The notes beneath the pieces are model-generated. The model searched no databases. It had not been told where the DNA came from and saw nothing but the letters and a program-made list of their open reading frames with translations. Shown here piece after piece: positions 1 through 7,858 of a stretch of 64,000 nucleotides of DNA; the first letter of the stretch is position 1, and every line of letters starts with the position of its first letter. Position numbers and translations under genes: made by a program. The stretch is from contig NZ_BOMH01000048.1 of the NCBI RefSeq assembly GCF_016862095.1, positions 1 to 64,000 on the forward strand. The letters run 5' to 3'. This DNA is from Actinoplanes cyaneus. GTDB lineage: Bacteria > Actinomycetota > Actinomycetes > Mycobacteriales > Micromonosporaceae.

Positions 1-42
1 AGAACGCAAAGCCCGAAAGGGCGACGTCCGTGGCGGGGCACG
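1..42 (-). repeat. 42-nt dispersed repeat, copy 1
   Basis: Read on the minus strand, these bases match 27456-27497 (plus strand) at 37 of 42 positions. Both copies hold a GCCC/GGGC stem, and three of the five differences fall in its loop. Each copy lies on the same side of a 53-bp palindrome (148-200 here, 27163-27215 there) once orientation is corrected, so the two elements may form one decayed composite repeat. Bases 1-285 show no convincing gene. Confidence 0.6.
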
Positions 43-147
43 GTCAGAGCACAAGACCCGTCGACAGGCCCGACCCGGCCGGCACTTCCCGCCTGCCGGA
101 GCCCGCGACGAGCCTGCCGGTCCAGGCCCAGCCGCGCTCCCGCTCCC

Positions 148-200
148 GGCTGGTTCTCATGGGCGTTATTCGTCCCGAATAACGCCCATGAGAACCAGCC
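148..200. repeat. 53-bp palindromic repeat, copy 1
   Basis: A perfect inverted repeat with 25-base arms (148-172 and 176-200) around the loop TCC. The arm starts GGCTGGTTCTCATGGGCG. The same element occurs at 27163-27215 (identical) and 37462-37514 (variant). It lies beyond the 3' end of the TetR gene. It has no T-run, so a simple rho-independent terminator is unlikely. A REP- or MITE-like element or an RNA-processing hairpin is possible. A partial arm, GTGAGAACCAGTCGG, follows at about 246-260. Confidence 0.9.
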
Positions 201-285
201 GAAGAGCGTGAGTCGCGGCGGGTGCCTGCCGTGCGACGGGCTCGCGTGAGAACCAGTCGGGCGGGCGTCGTCCGCCGGGCGGGCG

Positions 286-993
286 TCACTTGACGACGTA
301 GCGGGACAGGCCGTCGATCAGCAGGTCGAGACCCCATTCGAAGCGCTCCTGCACCGTCCCCGACGTCATCGCGTCGGGATGCGCCCGCAGGTAGGGGAAC
401 CGGTCGTCGGGCAGCCCAGCGAAGTACTCCTTCAGCTCCGCCCTGACCTCCTGCTCCACCTGCTCCTTGGTCTGCTCGAGGTGCCGCATCTGCGCGCGCC
501 AGATCGAGTTCTCGTACGCGTCCGCCGTGACGTACAGGAAGATCCGCTCGATCGCCCACGAGCCGTAGTGCGGCGGCAGCCCGCCCTTGATCGCCAGAGC
601 GAACATCCACTCCGAGGCGCGCAACGCGTTCGGCCCGGTGGGGATCATGGCGAGCGCGACCTGGGCCAGGTCGTTGTGCGCCTGCAGGATCTCGTGGGTG
701 TGCAGCATCAGTTCCTTGATCTGCTCCTGCCAGCGGTCGGGCTCGTGGGGCGGCAGCTGGATCTCGCCGCAGATCCGGTCGAACATCAGCCGCAGCAGCT
801 CGTCCTTGTTGGACACGTGCGCGTAGAGGCTGGACGGGCCGGTGCCGAACTCGGCGGCGACGCGGCGGGTGCTGACCGCGTCGATGCCCTCGGCGTCGGA
901 GATGCGCAGCGCGGCGTCGATGATCTGCTCGCGGTCGAGCTGCACGCGGGCGGGCCGCCGTTCGGGGATCGGCTGCCAGGGGGAGGTCTTCAT
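286..993 (-). CDS. TetR-family transcriptional repressor
   Basis: A 235-residue TetR-type regulator that probably represses the divergent drug exporter and its own gene. The N-terminal helix-turn-helix is visible at about residues 21-66 (AALRISDAEG, then STRRVAAEFG and SSLYAHVSNKDEL). The rest is the helical ligand-binding and dimer domain, with YGSWAIERIFLYV and a long charged helix. The ATG at 993 faces the exporter across a short gap that holds three copies of an 11-bp palindrome, the obvious operators. The ligand cannot be read from the sequence, but the exporter class suggests a hydrophobic drug or metabolite. Confidence 0.9.
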   Translation of the reverse strand: MKTSPWQPIPERRPARVQLDREQIIDAALRISDAEGIDAVSTRRVAAEFGTGPSSLYAHVSNKDELLRLMFDRICGEIQLPPHEPDRWQEQIKELMLHTHEILQAHNDLAQVALAMIPTGPNALRASEWMFALAIKGGLPPHYGSWAIERIFLYVTADAYENSIWRAQMRHLEQTKEQVEQEVRAELKEYFAGLPDDRFPYLRAHPDAMTSGTVQERFEWGLDLLIDGLSRYVVK

Positions 994-1008
994 CGCGTTC
1001 TAATTTAG

Positions 1009-1037
1009 TTGACATGAACAGTGTTCGCCACTAAAAC
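1009..1037 (+). promoter_or_regulatory. Promoter of the DHA2 exporter
   Basis: A consensus -35 TTGACA (1009-1014) is followed 17 bases later by TAAAAC (1032-1037) as a weak -10. Transcription would start near 1043-1046, at the in-frame GTG at 1045, so the message may be leaderless. The operators overlap both promoter elements. Confidence 0.5.
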
Positions 1038-1063
1038 AGTGTTCGTGACAACGAACAGTGTTC
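1016..1063. promoter_or_regulatory. Three TetR operator repeats
   Basis: GAACAGTGTTC occurs perfectly at 1016-1026 and 1053-1063, and as AAACAGTGTTC at 1034-1044. The centres are 18 and 19 bases apart. The sites cover the exporter promoter and lie between the two divergent genes, as expected for a TetR repressor acting on both. Confidence 0.75.
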
Positions 1064-2682
1064 AAACAGAGCGGCTCACGACGGAGCCGTATCGCTATCG
1101 GTGGGTCGCGCTCTTCGTGATCCTCGCGGTCGAGGTGATGGACCTGCTCGATTCGCTGGTCACCACGATCGCCGGCCCGGTGATCCGGGCGGAGCTCGGC
1201 GGGTCGTACAGCTTGATCCAGTGGCTCGGCGCGGCGTACACGCTGGCCATGGCGATCGGCCTGCTCACCGGCGGACGCCTGGGTGACATCTACGGTCGCC
1301 GACGGATGTTCCTGATCGGCGCGGCCGGCTTCAGCCTCGCGTCGCTGGCCTGCGCGCTGGCCCCGATGCCCGGCTTCCTGGTCGCCGCGCGGGCGGTGCA
1401 GGGCCTGTTCGGCGCGCTGATGCTGCCGCAGGGCCTGGGCATGCTGCGCGAGATGTTCGCCCCGGCGGAGCGGGCCAAGGCGTTCGGCGCGTTCGGCCCG
1501 GTGATGGGCCTTTCCTCGGTGGGCGGCCCGATCCTGGCCGGCTGGCTCGTCGACGCGGACTACTTCGGCGCCGGTTGGCGGATGATCTTCTTCATCAACC
1601 TGCCGATCGGGGTCTTCGCGGTGATCGGCGCGCTCCGGTTCCTGCCCGAGTCCCGCCTGGAGCGGGCGCCCCGGCTGGACTGGCTCGGTGTGCTCTTCGC
1701 CGCCGGTGGCGCGTTCCTGCTGCTCTTCCCGTTGGTGCAGGGGCGTGAGCTGGACTGGCCGGTGTGGACGTTCGTCATGCTGGCGCTCGGCGTGGTGGCG
1801 TTCGGGCTCTTCGGGGCGTATGAGGCCCGGCGCGACAAGCGCGGTCTCGACCCGCTCGTCACCCCGAGCCTGTTCCGCAAGCGGGCGTTCACCGGCGGGC
1901 TGGCGCTGGGCCTGATGTTCTTCGCGTCGCTGATCGGGACCAGCCTGGTCTTCACCTTCTACCTGCAGATCGGGCTGGGATACACGCCGCTCAAGGCGGG
2001 TCTGACCACGCTGCCGCAGGCGCTCGGCATGGTGGCCGGTTTCATCGTGGCCGGCGCCGGGCTGGCCGAGAAGCTGGGGCGCACGCTGCTCCAGATCGGC
2101 ACGCTGGTGATGGCCCTGGGGACCGTGGCCTTCGCCGGCACCGTGCACCTGGCCGGGGCGGACATCACGCCGTGGCATCTGATCCCGGCCCTGCTGCTGC
2201 TCGGCATCGGCATGGGCCTGGCGATGGCGCCGTTCTTCGGCATCGTGCTGGCCGGTGTCGACGACGAGGAGAGCGGGTCGGCCTCCGGGGCGATCACCTC
2301 GGTGCAGCAGCTCGGCGGGGCGTTCGGCATCGCGGTGCTCGGGACCATCTTCTTCGCGCTGCTGCCGGGTGCGGTCGGCCACCACGTGGACTCGTCGGCC
2401 GGCCAGTTGCCGGGGATGCCACCGGCGGCGGTCGCCGGGCTGCGCGCCTGCCTGACCGACCGGGTGGCCGAGGAGAACCCGGACGTGACCCCGCCGTCCT
2501 GCCAGGGACTCCCGAGCGGCGGCCCGGACCTGTCCGGCTATGTCGGCGAGCAGATCCGTGCCGGGTTCGAGGACACCACGGTCCGTACCTCGGGGGTGTC
2601 GCTGCTGCTCCTGATCGCCGCGTTCGGGCTGACCTTCCTGATGCCCCGCCAGGGCAAGCCGGAGGATCCTCACTTGGGGTAG
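1045..2682 (+). CDS. DHA2-family MFS drug exporter (EmrB/QacA type)
   Basis: A proton-driven multidrug efflux protein of the 14-helix DHA2 branch. The open frame runs from a GTG at 1021 (553 aa), but the promoter and operators overlap 1009-1063. The GTG at 1045 (545 aa) is therefore more likely, perhaps leaderless. Motif A appears as GGRLGDIYGRRRMF after helix 2 and motif C-like residues as GPVMGLSSVGGPILAGWLV. A long extracellular stretch with cysteines (ACLTDRVAEENPD...SCQGLP) precedes the last helix. It is divergent from its probable TetR repressor. Its 3' end overlaps the convergent lipoprotein gene by 13 bases. Confidence 0.88.
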   Translation: MTTNSVQTERLTTEPYRYRWVALFVILAVEVMDLLDSLVTTIAGPVIRAELGGSYSLIQWLGAAYTLAMAIGLLTGGRLGDIYGRRRMFLIGAAGFSLASLACALAPMPGFLVAARAVQGLFGALMLPQGLGMLREMFAPAERAKAFGAFGPVMGLSSVGGPILAGWLVDADYFGAGWRMIFFINLPIGVFAVIGALRFLPESRLERAPRLDWLGVLFAAGGAFLLLFPLVQGRELDWPVWTFVMLALGVVAFGLFGAYEARRDKRGLDPLVTPSLFRKRAFTGGLALGLMFFASLIGTSLVFTFYLQIGLGYTPLKAGLTTLPQALGMVAGFIVAGAGLAEKLGRTLLQIGTLVMALGTVAFAGTVHLAGADITPWHLIPALLLLGIGMGLAMAPFFGIVLAGVDDEESGSASGAITSVQQLGGAFGIAVLGTIFFALLPGAVGHHVDSSAGQLPGMPPAAVAGLRACLTDRVAEENPDVTPPSCQGLPSGGPDLSGYVGEQIRAGFEDTTVRTSGVSLLLLIAAFGLTFLMPRQGKPEDPHLG

Positions 2683-3215
2683 ACGACCCCCGATCGCCCG
2701 CTGTAGAGGTGGCGGGTGCCGTCGGGCTCGTAGCCCGTGTTGGGCGCGTCGAGCCAGACGATGTAGGCATCGCCCGGGGTCAGCCCGGTGATCGTCGAGC
2801 TGACCGTGCAGCCGGTGCCGGCCGGGACATTCTTCCAGGGCGGCTCCGGCTGCGGGCCGCTGACCAGCTTCTGCGGCACCGCGGTGATCCGGTAGTTCGA
2901 GTCGTACTGCCGGGGCCACTCGACCTTGAAACCGCCGGAGATCGGGGTCACCTCGACCGGGATCAGCACCTCCTCGGTGCGCGTGAACGTCTTGCTGCAG
3001 CTCGGGTCCGGCGACCCGGACAGGGTGGCGGCGCCCATCCGCGGCCGCGATCCGAACGGGGACGGGGTCGGGGTCGGCACCGCGCTGCCCGTGACGATCA
3101 GCTGCCAGGTGTCACCGGGGCTGGGCGACGCCGAGGTCTCGGCCTTGCCGTCGCCGCACCCGGCGGCCAGCAGCCCGAGCGCCGCCGCTGCGATGAAGGA
3201 TCTGAGGTGCCGCAC
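2670..3215 (-). CDS. Secreted lipoprotein with fibronectin III-like fold
   Basis: A 181-residue predicted lipoprotein. The signal peptide MRHLRSFIAAAALGLLAAGC ends in a lipobox (LAAGC, Cys20), so the mature protein should be anchored to the outer face of the membrane. A Ser/Thr/Pro-rich stretch (residues 28-56) leads to a beta-rich domain. The pattern SSTITGLTPGDAYIVWLDAPNTG looks like a type III fibronectin repeat. No catalytic motif is visible and no specific function is recognised. It converges on the exporter gene with a 13-base overlap and may share an operon with nothing else, since nadR begins a separate unit upstream. Confidence 0.7.
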   Translation of the reverse strand: MRHLRSFIAAAALGLLAAGCGDGKAETSASPSPGDTWQLIVTGSAVPTPTPSPFGSRPRMGAATLSGSPDPSCSKTFTRTEEVLIPVEVTPISGGFKVEWPRQYDSNYRITAVPQKLVSGPQPEPPWKNVPAGTGCTVSSTITGLTPGDAYIVWLDAPNTGYEPDGTRHLYSGRSGVVYPK

Positions 3216-3233
3216 ACCTAACGGTTCGGCCGC

Positions 3234-4310
3234 TCACCCACGATCACTTAGCGGCGGGGCGAACCGCCATCCCGCGGCGAGCAACCGGTCGACCGCCTGG
3301 ATCGCGCCGGTCAGCCGCTCCCGGTAACCGCCGGTCAGCTCGATCCACGGCACCCCGCGGGTCGCGAGCTCAGCCCGGAAGCGCCCGGTCATCCACTGCC
3401 GCAGGTGCTCGCCGTCACGCAGCCCGTCGTCCTCGAACGGCACGCCGGCGTCGTCGGTGAGCAGGTAGAGATCCGGGTCACGGACCAGCTCGCGCACCTT
3501 CGCCGAGGTGCTGCCCAGGTACCGCTCCTCCCAGATGGTGGTGGCGAACGCGTCGGTGTCCCCGAAGAGCACCGGCGATCCGGTACGGGCCAGCGCGTCC
3601 TCGGCCGCGGCCTGCTCGACGGCGACCGTCACGAAGTCCTCCCGGTCCCAGACGACGTCGAACACTGTCGCGCCGGGACTGCCGCGGCGCAGCTCGGCGA
3701 GCTTGCGCTCGGTCAGCTCCCGGCCGAACTCCGGCACCCAGGCGGTCGCCGACCACACTCCGCCACGGGTCCGGTAGTGCCGGGCCAGCGCGCGGGCCAT
3801 GGTCGTGGTGCCGGTCGACTCGGCGCCGAGGACGATCACGCGGCGGGCCAGCCAGGCACGGGCGCCCGGGCCGAGATGCTCCCAGTGGGCGACCGGGTCG
3901 GCCCGGATCGCGGTGCCGGAGACCGGGATCCGCTCGCGTCCCGGGTCGACCAGGACCGGCTCGGCGCCGAACCGGCGGGCCAGCTCCGCGCCGTACGCCT
4001 CGGAGGAGAACACCGCGTCGACCGGTTCCGGCCCGGCCGCCTCCCGGAACACCGCCACGTGCAGGTCCCAGACGGCCGGGTCCGAGTAGTCGATCGGGTG
4101 GTCGTCGTACACCCCGGCGAACCGGACGTGCGGCTCGTGCGCCTCCCGCAGCCACTGCAGCCGGAGTTCCAGTGGAATGCTCTCCCGCGACGACGGCGCG
4201 ACCACCACCGTCACCCGCTCGCAGGCGCTCGCGGCGGCACGGATCAGGGCGTGGTGACCGGCGTGCGGCGGATAGAACTTGCCGACGACCAGGCCATGAC
4301 GGAACGTCAC
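3234..4310 (-). CDS. nadR: NadR-type NMN adenylyltransferase / ribosylnicotinamide kinase
   Basis: A bifunctional NAD-salvage enzyme of 358 aa. The kinase half phosphorylates nicotinamide riboside to NMN and the adenylyltransferase half makes NAD from NMN and ATP. The nucleotidyltransferase signature GKFYPPHAGHH lies at residues 10-20 and PVSGTAIR at 129-136. The kinase P-loop reads GAESTGTTT (162-170), without the usual Walker-A lysine, a form I associate with actinobacterial NadR. No N-terminal repressor domain is present. The GTG start at 4310 overlaps the pnuC stop as GTGA, so translation is coupled and transporter and kinase are made together. Longer upstream open frame is rejected as non-homologous. 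Confidence 0.92.
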   Translation of the reverse strand: MTFRHGLVVGKFYPPHAGHHALIRAAASACERVTVVVAPSSRESIPLELRLQWLREAHEPHVRFAGVYDDHPIDYSDPAVWDLHVAVFREAAGPEPVDAVFSSEAYGAELARRFGAEPVLVDPGRERIPVSGTAIRADPVAHWEHLGPGARAWLARRVIVLGAESTGTTTMARALARHYRTRGGVWSATAWVPEFGRELTERKLAELRRGSPGATVFDVVWDREDFVTVAVEQAAAEDALARTGSPVLFGDTDAFATTIWEERYLGSTSAKVRELVRDPDLYLLTDDAGVPFEDDGLRDGEHLRQWMTGRFRAELATRGVPWIELTGGYRERLTGAIQAVDRLLAAGWRFAPPLSDRG

Positions 4311-4912
4311 GCGGTCACCGCCCGGCGCCACGAGCGCAGGCCCAGCACGCAGAGGGTGAGGAACACCACGTACAGGATCGCGGTCAGCCAGAGGCCCTTG
4401 TAACCGTAGAGCGGGATGTAGATCAGATCGGCGGCGATCCACAGCCACCAGCTCTCCAGCAGCTTGCGCGTCTGCCCGTACGTCGCCAGCAGCGAGAGTG
4501 CCGTCGTCAGCGCATCCGCCAGCGGGACCGTCGAGCCGGTCAGCCGATCCAGGAACAGCCACAGTCCGCCGGTCAGCAGCACCCCGGCCGCCGCGAGGCC
4601 GAGCCATTCGACGCGGGTGGTGGCTCGCACCACCGGACTCGTCCGGTCCACCCCGCCGTGGAGCCAGGCCCACCAGCCGTAGAAGCCGAGGATCACGTAG
4701 ACGACCTGCAGGCCCATGTCGGCGTAGAGCCCGGCGGTGCCGAACACCAGCATCAGCAGCAGGACGTTGAGGATGCCGAGCGGCCAGTTCAGGATGTGCC
4801 GGCGGACCAGCAGCCCGACGTTGAGCAGGCCGGTGGCGAAGCCGAGCACCTCGGCCCAGGTGGTGCCTGCCCCGAAAGCGGTCAGCGCGATGCTGTTCAA
4901 CCAGTCGATCAT
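4307..4912 (-). CDS. pnuC: PnuC-type nicotinamide riboside transporter
   Basis: A 201-residue integral membrane protein that takes up nicotinamide riboside by facilitated diffusion, trapped by NadR phosphorylation. Typical PnuC features are the paired tryptophans and aromatic helices (NWPLGILNVLLL, YGWWAWLHGG, SWWLWIAADLIYIPLYGYKG). I place the start at the ATG at 4912 (MIDWLNSIAL), where the family normally begins, not at the longer in-frame extension to 4978. The stop overlaps the nadR start (GTGA). The Atu4866-like gene ends 25 bases upstream, so the three genes probably form one operon. Confidence 0.93.
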   Translation of the reverse strand: MIDWLNSIALTAFGAGTTWAEVLGFATGLLNVGLLVRRHILNWPLGILNVLLLMLVFGTAGLYADMGLQVVYVILGFYGWWAWLHGGVDRTSPVVRATTRVEWLGLAAAGVLLTGGLWLFLDRLTGSTVPLADALTTALSLLATYGQTRKLLESWWLWIAADLIYIPLYGYKGLWLTAILYVVFLTLCVLGLRSWRRAVTA

Positions 4913-4937
4913 GGGGACAGCATCGCCGAGGAACCGG

Positions 4938-5300
4938 TCACTCGGGGAGCAGGCGGTGGCCGGCCATTTCCAGCTCACCGTCGTGGACGAGGGTGAGCTG
5001 GGTGCTCAGGCCCGACGCGTCGTCGTGCAGGACGACCGCGTCGCCGTCGATGCGGTAGGTGCCGTGCGGGCGACTGCGCCGCCCGGCGACCTCACCGGCG
5101 TACGTCCCATCCGTCCTGATCCGCAGTTTGATCATCCCGTCCGAGCTTCGCCAGGCGCCGACCACCGCCGCACCGGTGATCACCCGGGGGCGTTGCGGGG
5201 CCACGCCGAGGCCGTCGTCGGTGGTGCGGCCGAGAGCGATGGCGAGCATCGCGGCGGCGTCCAGGATCGTGGTGTCGACTCGCGGAGGGCTGGAGTGCAT
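4938..5300 (-). CDS. Atu4866-domain protein
   Basis: A 120-residue protein whose second half (about residues 44-120) matches the small beta-barrel Atu4866 family: VGAWRSSDGMIKLRI, DGTYAGEVAGR, HGTYRIDGD and the ending LEMAGHRLLPE. The N-terminal 40 residues are less conserved. The biochemical role of this family is not established. Its position 25 bases before pnuC and nadR suggests a link with nicotinamide riboside salvage, but that is inference from context. A TetR gene lies upstream on the same strand, 54 bases away. Confidence 0.75.
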   Translation of the reverse strand: MHSSPPRVDTTILDAAAMLAIALGRTTDDGLGVAPQRPRVITGAAVVGAWRSSDGMIKLRIRTDGTYAGEVAGRRSRPHGTYRIDGDAVVLHDDASGLSTQLTLVHDGELEMAGHRLLPE

Positions 5301-5354
5301 GACCCTCTCGTTCGGCCCGCGCGTCGGCCGCCGCCAGAAGTCCCTGAGTTGTTT

Positions 5355-5960
5355 CTAGGTTGCCGCACCGCCCCTGAGCGAGCCGAGCACCGCAGCCGCC
5401 ATCTTCTCCAGGTAGTCGTCGCTGACCGGCTGCCGGGCGACCGCGAGCCGCCAGTAGAGCGGGCCGAGGATCAGGTCGACCGCGACGTCCGGATCGGTGC
5501 CCTCGGGCAACTCACCACGCGCGATCGCCTGCCCGACCAGCTTCTCCCCCACCGACTGCTGGTGCAGGCGCAGCACCCGCTGGAGCGTCTCGGCGATCTG
5601 CGGGTTCCGCGCGGCCTCGGCCATCAGGTCGGGGATGATCTGCGAAGCAACCCGGTGCTGCAGCGCACGACTGACGATCATCATCAGCAGGTCGAGGTCG
5701 CTGGCGAAGCTGCCGGTGTCGGGCACCGGCACCTTCCTCCCGGCGACATCAGTGATGATCTCCAGTACCATCTCAAGCTTGTTGCTCCAGCGTCGGTAGA
5801 TCGCGGTTTTGCCGACGCCGGCTCGGCGGGCCACGGCTTCGATGGAGAGACGGCCGTAACCGACCTCTGCCAACTCGCTCATGACCGCGTTACGAATCGC
5901 CACGGTGATGTCATTTCGGAGCACCGCCGCTCCGGCCGGTGCGCGCTTCACTGTCGCCAC
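5355..5960 (-). CDS. TetR/AcrR-family regulator
   Basis: A 201-residue one-component repressor. The N-terminal helix-turn-helix is clear at about residues 20-63 (AVMSELAEVGYGRLSIEAV, RRAGVGKTAIYRRWSNKLEM). The C-terminal ligand domain (DLILGPLYWRLAVARQPVSDDYLEKM) is of the common TetR_C type found in actinomycete repressors. It starts with GTG at 5960. It could control the downstream Atu4866-pnuC-nadR genes or the divergent ABC exporter. A small palindrome TAGCGCTA at 5971-5978 lies just upstream, but it is too short to be assigned firmly. Confidence 0.88.
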   Translation of the reverse strand: MATVKRAPAGAAVLRNDITVAIRNAVMSELAEVGYGRLSIEAVARRAGVGKTAIYRRWSNKLEMVLEIITDVAGRKVPVPDTGSFASDLDLLMMIVSRALQHRVASQIIPDLMAEAARNPQIAETLQRVLRLHQQSVGEKLVGQAIARGELPEGTDPDVAVDLILGPLYWRLAVARQPVSDDYLEKMAAAVLGSLRGGAAT

Positions 5961-6147
5961 CGGGTAACTATAGCGCTACGACGTAACGGTTGCGTTCCGC
6001 CGCATCGTCGGATACCGTTCCTCCGACGTCGATACGAACCCGTACCATCGGCGTCGGCGGACGCCTGTCATGCTTCTACCTGTGCGTGAAGGCGAAACAC
6101 CGGAGTCCGCCGCCTCGTACCGGCAGACGAGATCGGAGCACCACCCC

Positions 6148-7044
6148 ATGCCAGACACAGCGGTTGCCGATACCGCTCCCGCGGTTCCCCTCAAGGAGCT
6201 CGCGCGACGGCACGGCCTCAGCTCTTCCGGACGGCTGGTCGGACCGTTCGAGTACCTCAAGCAGCTCTGGGGTTACCGGCACTTCATCACCGCCCACGCC
6301 AAGGCGAAGACCGTCTCCGCGCTGGGCACCACGCACCTCGGGACGCTGTGGCAGGTTCTCACCCCGGCCCTGAACGCGTTCGTGTACTACATCATCTTCG
6401 GCGTCATCATCGGCACCGGCGCGAACAGCACGAACTTCGTCGCGTACCTCTGCATCGGTGTGTTCGTCTTCGGTTTCACGCAGACCGTGGTGGGCCAGGG
6501 CGCCAACGCGATCACCGGAAACCTCGGCCTGATCCGGGCGCTGCACTTCCCCCGGGGCAGCCTCCCGCTGTCGACCGTGCTGGTCGAGATCCGCAACTTC
6601 GTCACCGCGCTCGGCGTGCTGGTGATCATCGTGTTGTTCACCGGTGAGCGGCCGAACGTCGAGTGGCTGCTGGTCATCCCGGCGCTGCTGCTCCAGTCGC
6701 TGTTCAACATCGGCCTGGCGCTCTTCTTCGCCCGCCTGGGCTCCCGGATGCGCGACGTCAAGCAGCTGATCCCGTTCATGATGCGCTTCTGGATGTACGG
6801 GTCGGCCGTGCTCTACCCGGTCACCCGCTTCACCGAGCACCTGCACGGGTGGAAGCTGCACCTGATCGAGGCGAACCCGATGCTGGTCTTCATCGAGCTC
6901 TACCGGCACTCGCTGATGGAGAACGTGACGCTGGCCGGCAGCCCGCGACTGCTGTGGACGGAGGCCGTGATCTGGGCCTTGTTCGCGAGCGTCGGCGGCT
7001 TCCTCTACTTCTGGCGCGGAGAGAAGGGCTACGGTCGTGGCTGA
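6148..7044 (+). CDS. Polysaccharide/teichoic-acid ABC exporter, permease
   Basis: An ABC-2 type permease of 298 aa that forms the membrane channel for a lipid-linked cell-surface glycan (Wzm/TagG/RfbD type). The features are a cytoplasmic N-terminal segment, the phrase LGTLWQVLTPALNAFVYYIIFG at the first membrane helix, and MRDVKQLIPFMMRFWMYGSAVLYP, a signature of this subfamily. I start it at the ATG at 6148, preceded by GGAG. The stop lies inside the ATPase gene (8-base overlap), so the two are translationally coupled. The exported polymer cannot be named, because no glycosyltransferase lies nearby. Confidence 0.88.
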   Translation: MPDTAVADTAPAVPLKELARRHGLSSSGRLVGPFEYLKQLWGYRHFITAHAKAKTVSALGTTHLGTLWQVLTPALNAFVYYIIFGVIIGTGANSTNFVAYLCIGVFVFGFTQTVVGQGANAITGNLGLIRALHFPRGSLPLSTVLVEIRNFVTALGVLVIIVLFTGERPNVEWLLVIPALLLQSLFNIGLALFFARLGSRMRDVKQLIPFMMRFWMYGSAVLYPVTRFTEHLHGWKLHLIEANPMLVFIELYRHSLMENVTLAGSPRLLWTEAVIWALFASVGGFLYFWRGEKGYGRG

Positions 7045-7810
7045 CAGCGAGAAGATCCCCACCGTCGTCGCGGACGACGCGCACATCGTCTACAAGATCG
7101 TCGGTGCGATCGGGGCGAACCAGACGAGCCCGCTCTCCGCCCTCAAGCGGATCGTCACCAAGACCAACTCGACGAATGTGCGCGAGGTGCACGCGGTCAA
7201 GGGCGTCAGCTTCGTCGCCTACCGCGGTGAGGCGATCGGCCTGATCGGCAGCAACGGCTCGGGCAAGTCGACCCTGCTGCGCGCGGTCGCCGGTCTGCTG
7301 CCGGTGGCCAAGGGCGCGATCTACGCGGCCGGCCAGCCGTCGCTGCTGGGCGTCAACGCCGCCATGATGAACGACCTGTCCGGCGAGCGCAACGTCGAGC
7401 TGGGCTGCCTGGCCATGGGGATGACCCCGGCCGAGGTGAAGGAGCGGAAGCAGTCGATCATCGACTTCTCCGGGATCAACGAGCGCGGCGACTTCGCCTC
7501 GTTGCCGATGCGGACGTACTCGTCCGGCATGGGCGCCCGGCTGCGCTTCGCGATCGCCGCGGCCAAGAAGCACGACGTGCTGCTGATCGACGAGGCGCTG
7601 GCCACCGGTGACGCGAAGTTCCGCCGCCGCAGTGAGGCCCGGGTCCGCGAGCTGCGGAAAGAGGCCGGCACGGTGTTCCTGGTCAGCCACAGCGAGCAGT
7701 CGATCCGGGACACCTGCGAGCGGGTGCTCTGGCTGGAGTCCGGCGAGATCCGCGCCGACGGCCCGACCGAGGAAGTGCTCAAGGAGTACGAGAGCTACAT
7801 GAAGAAGTAG
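7037..7810 (+). CDS. Polysaccharide/teichoic-acid ABC exporter, ATPase
   Basis: A 257-residue nucleotide-binding subunit (Wzt/TagH/RfbE type) that powers the preceding permease. It has Walker A GSNGSGKST near residue 71, the Q-loop region, an unusual ABC signature YSSGMGARLRFA typical of this subfamily in place of LSGGQ, Walker B DVLLIDEAL, and the switch histidine in FLVSHSEQ. It lacks the extra C-terminal carbohydrate-binding domain of some Wzt proteins. The GTG start overlaps the permease stop. The gene is followed 13 bases later by a strong terminator. Confidence 0.92.
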   Translation: MADSEKIPTVVADDAHIVYKIVGAIGANQTSPLSALKRIVTKTNSTNVREVHAVKGVSFVAYRGEAIGLIGSNGSGKSTLLRAVAGLLPVAKGAIYAAGQPSLLGVNAAMMNDLSGERNVELGCLAMGMTPAEVKERKQSIIDFSGINERGDFASLPMRTYSSGMGARLRFAIAAAKKHDVLLIDEALATGDAKFRRRSEARVRELRKEAGTVFLVSHSEQSIRDTCERVLWLESGEIRADGPTEEVLKEYESYMKK

Positions 7811-7823
7811 CCGTTGCACGAGA

Positions 7824-7852
7824 AAGAGCCCGGGCCGTCGGCCCGGGCTCTT
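7824..7852. terminator. Bidirectional terminator hairpin
   Basis: Thirteen-base arms (7824-7836 and 7840-7852, AAGAGCCCGGGCC) surround a GTC loop. The stem lies between the stop codons of the convergent ABC ATPase (+) and secreted peptidase (-), so it can serve both. Confidence 0.85.
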
Positions 7853-7858
7853 CGTGTA

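Noticed and set aside
148..200. Palindrome as a rho-independent terminator
   Set aside because: There is no T-run on either side, and the perfect 25-bp stem is repeated at unrelated loci; termination cannot be excluded but is not supported.
44..1015. Long open frame across the window start
   Set aside because: It is a GC-driven frame overlapping the TetR gene out of phase, with Arg/Ala-rich composition and no homology.
4311..4673. N-terminal extension of NadR to 479 residues
   Set aside because: The upstream residues overlap pnuC and lack homology; the GTG at 4310 fits the family start and the overlap.
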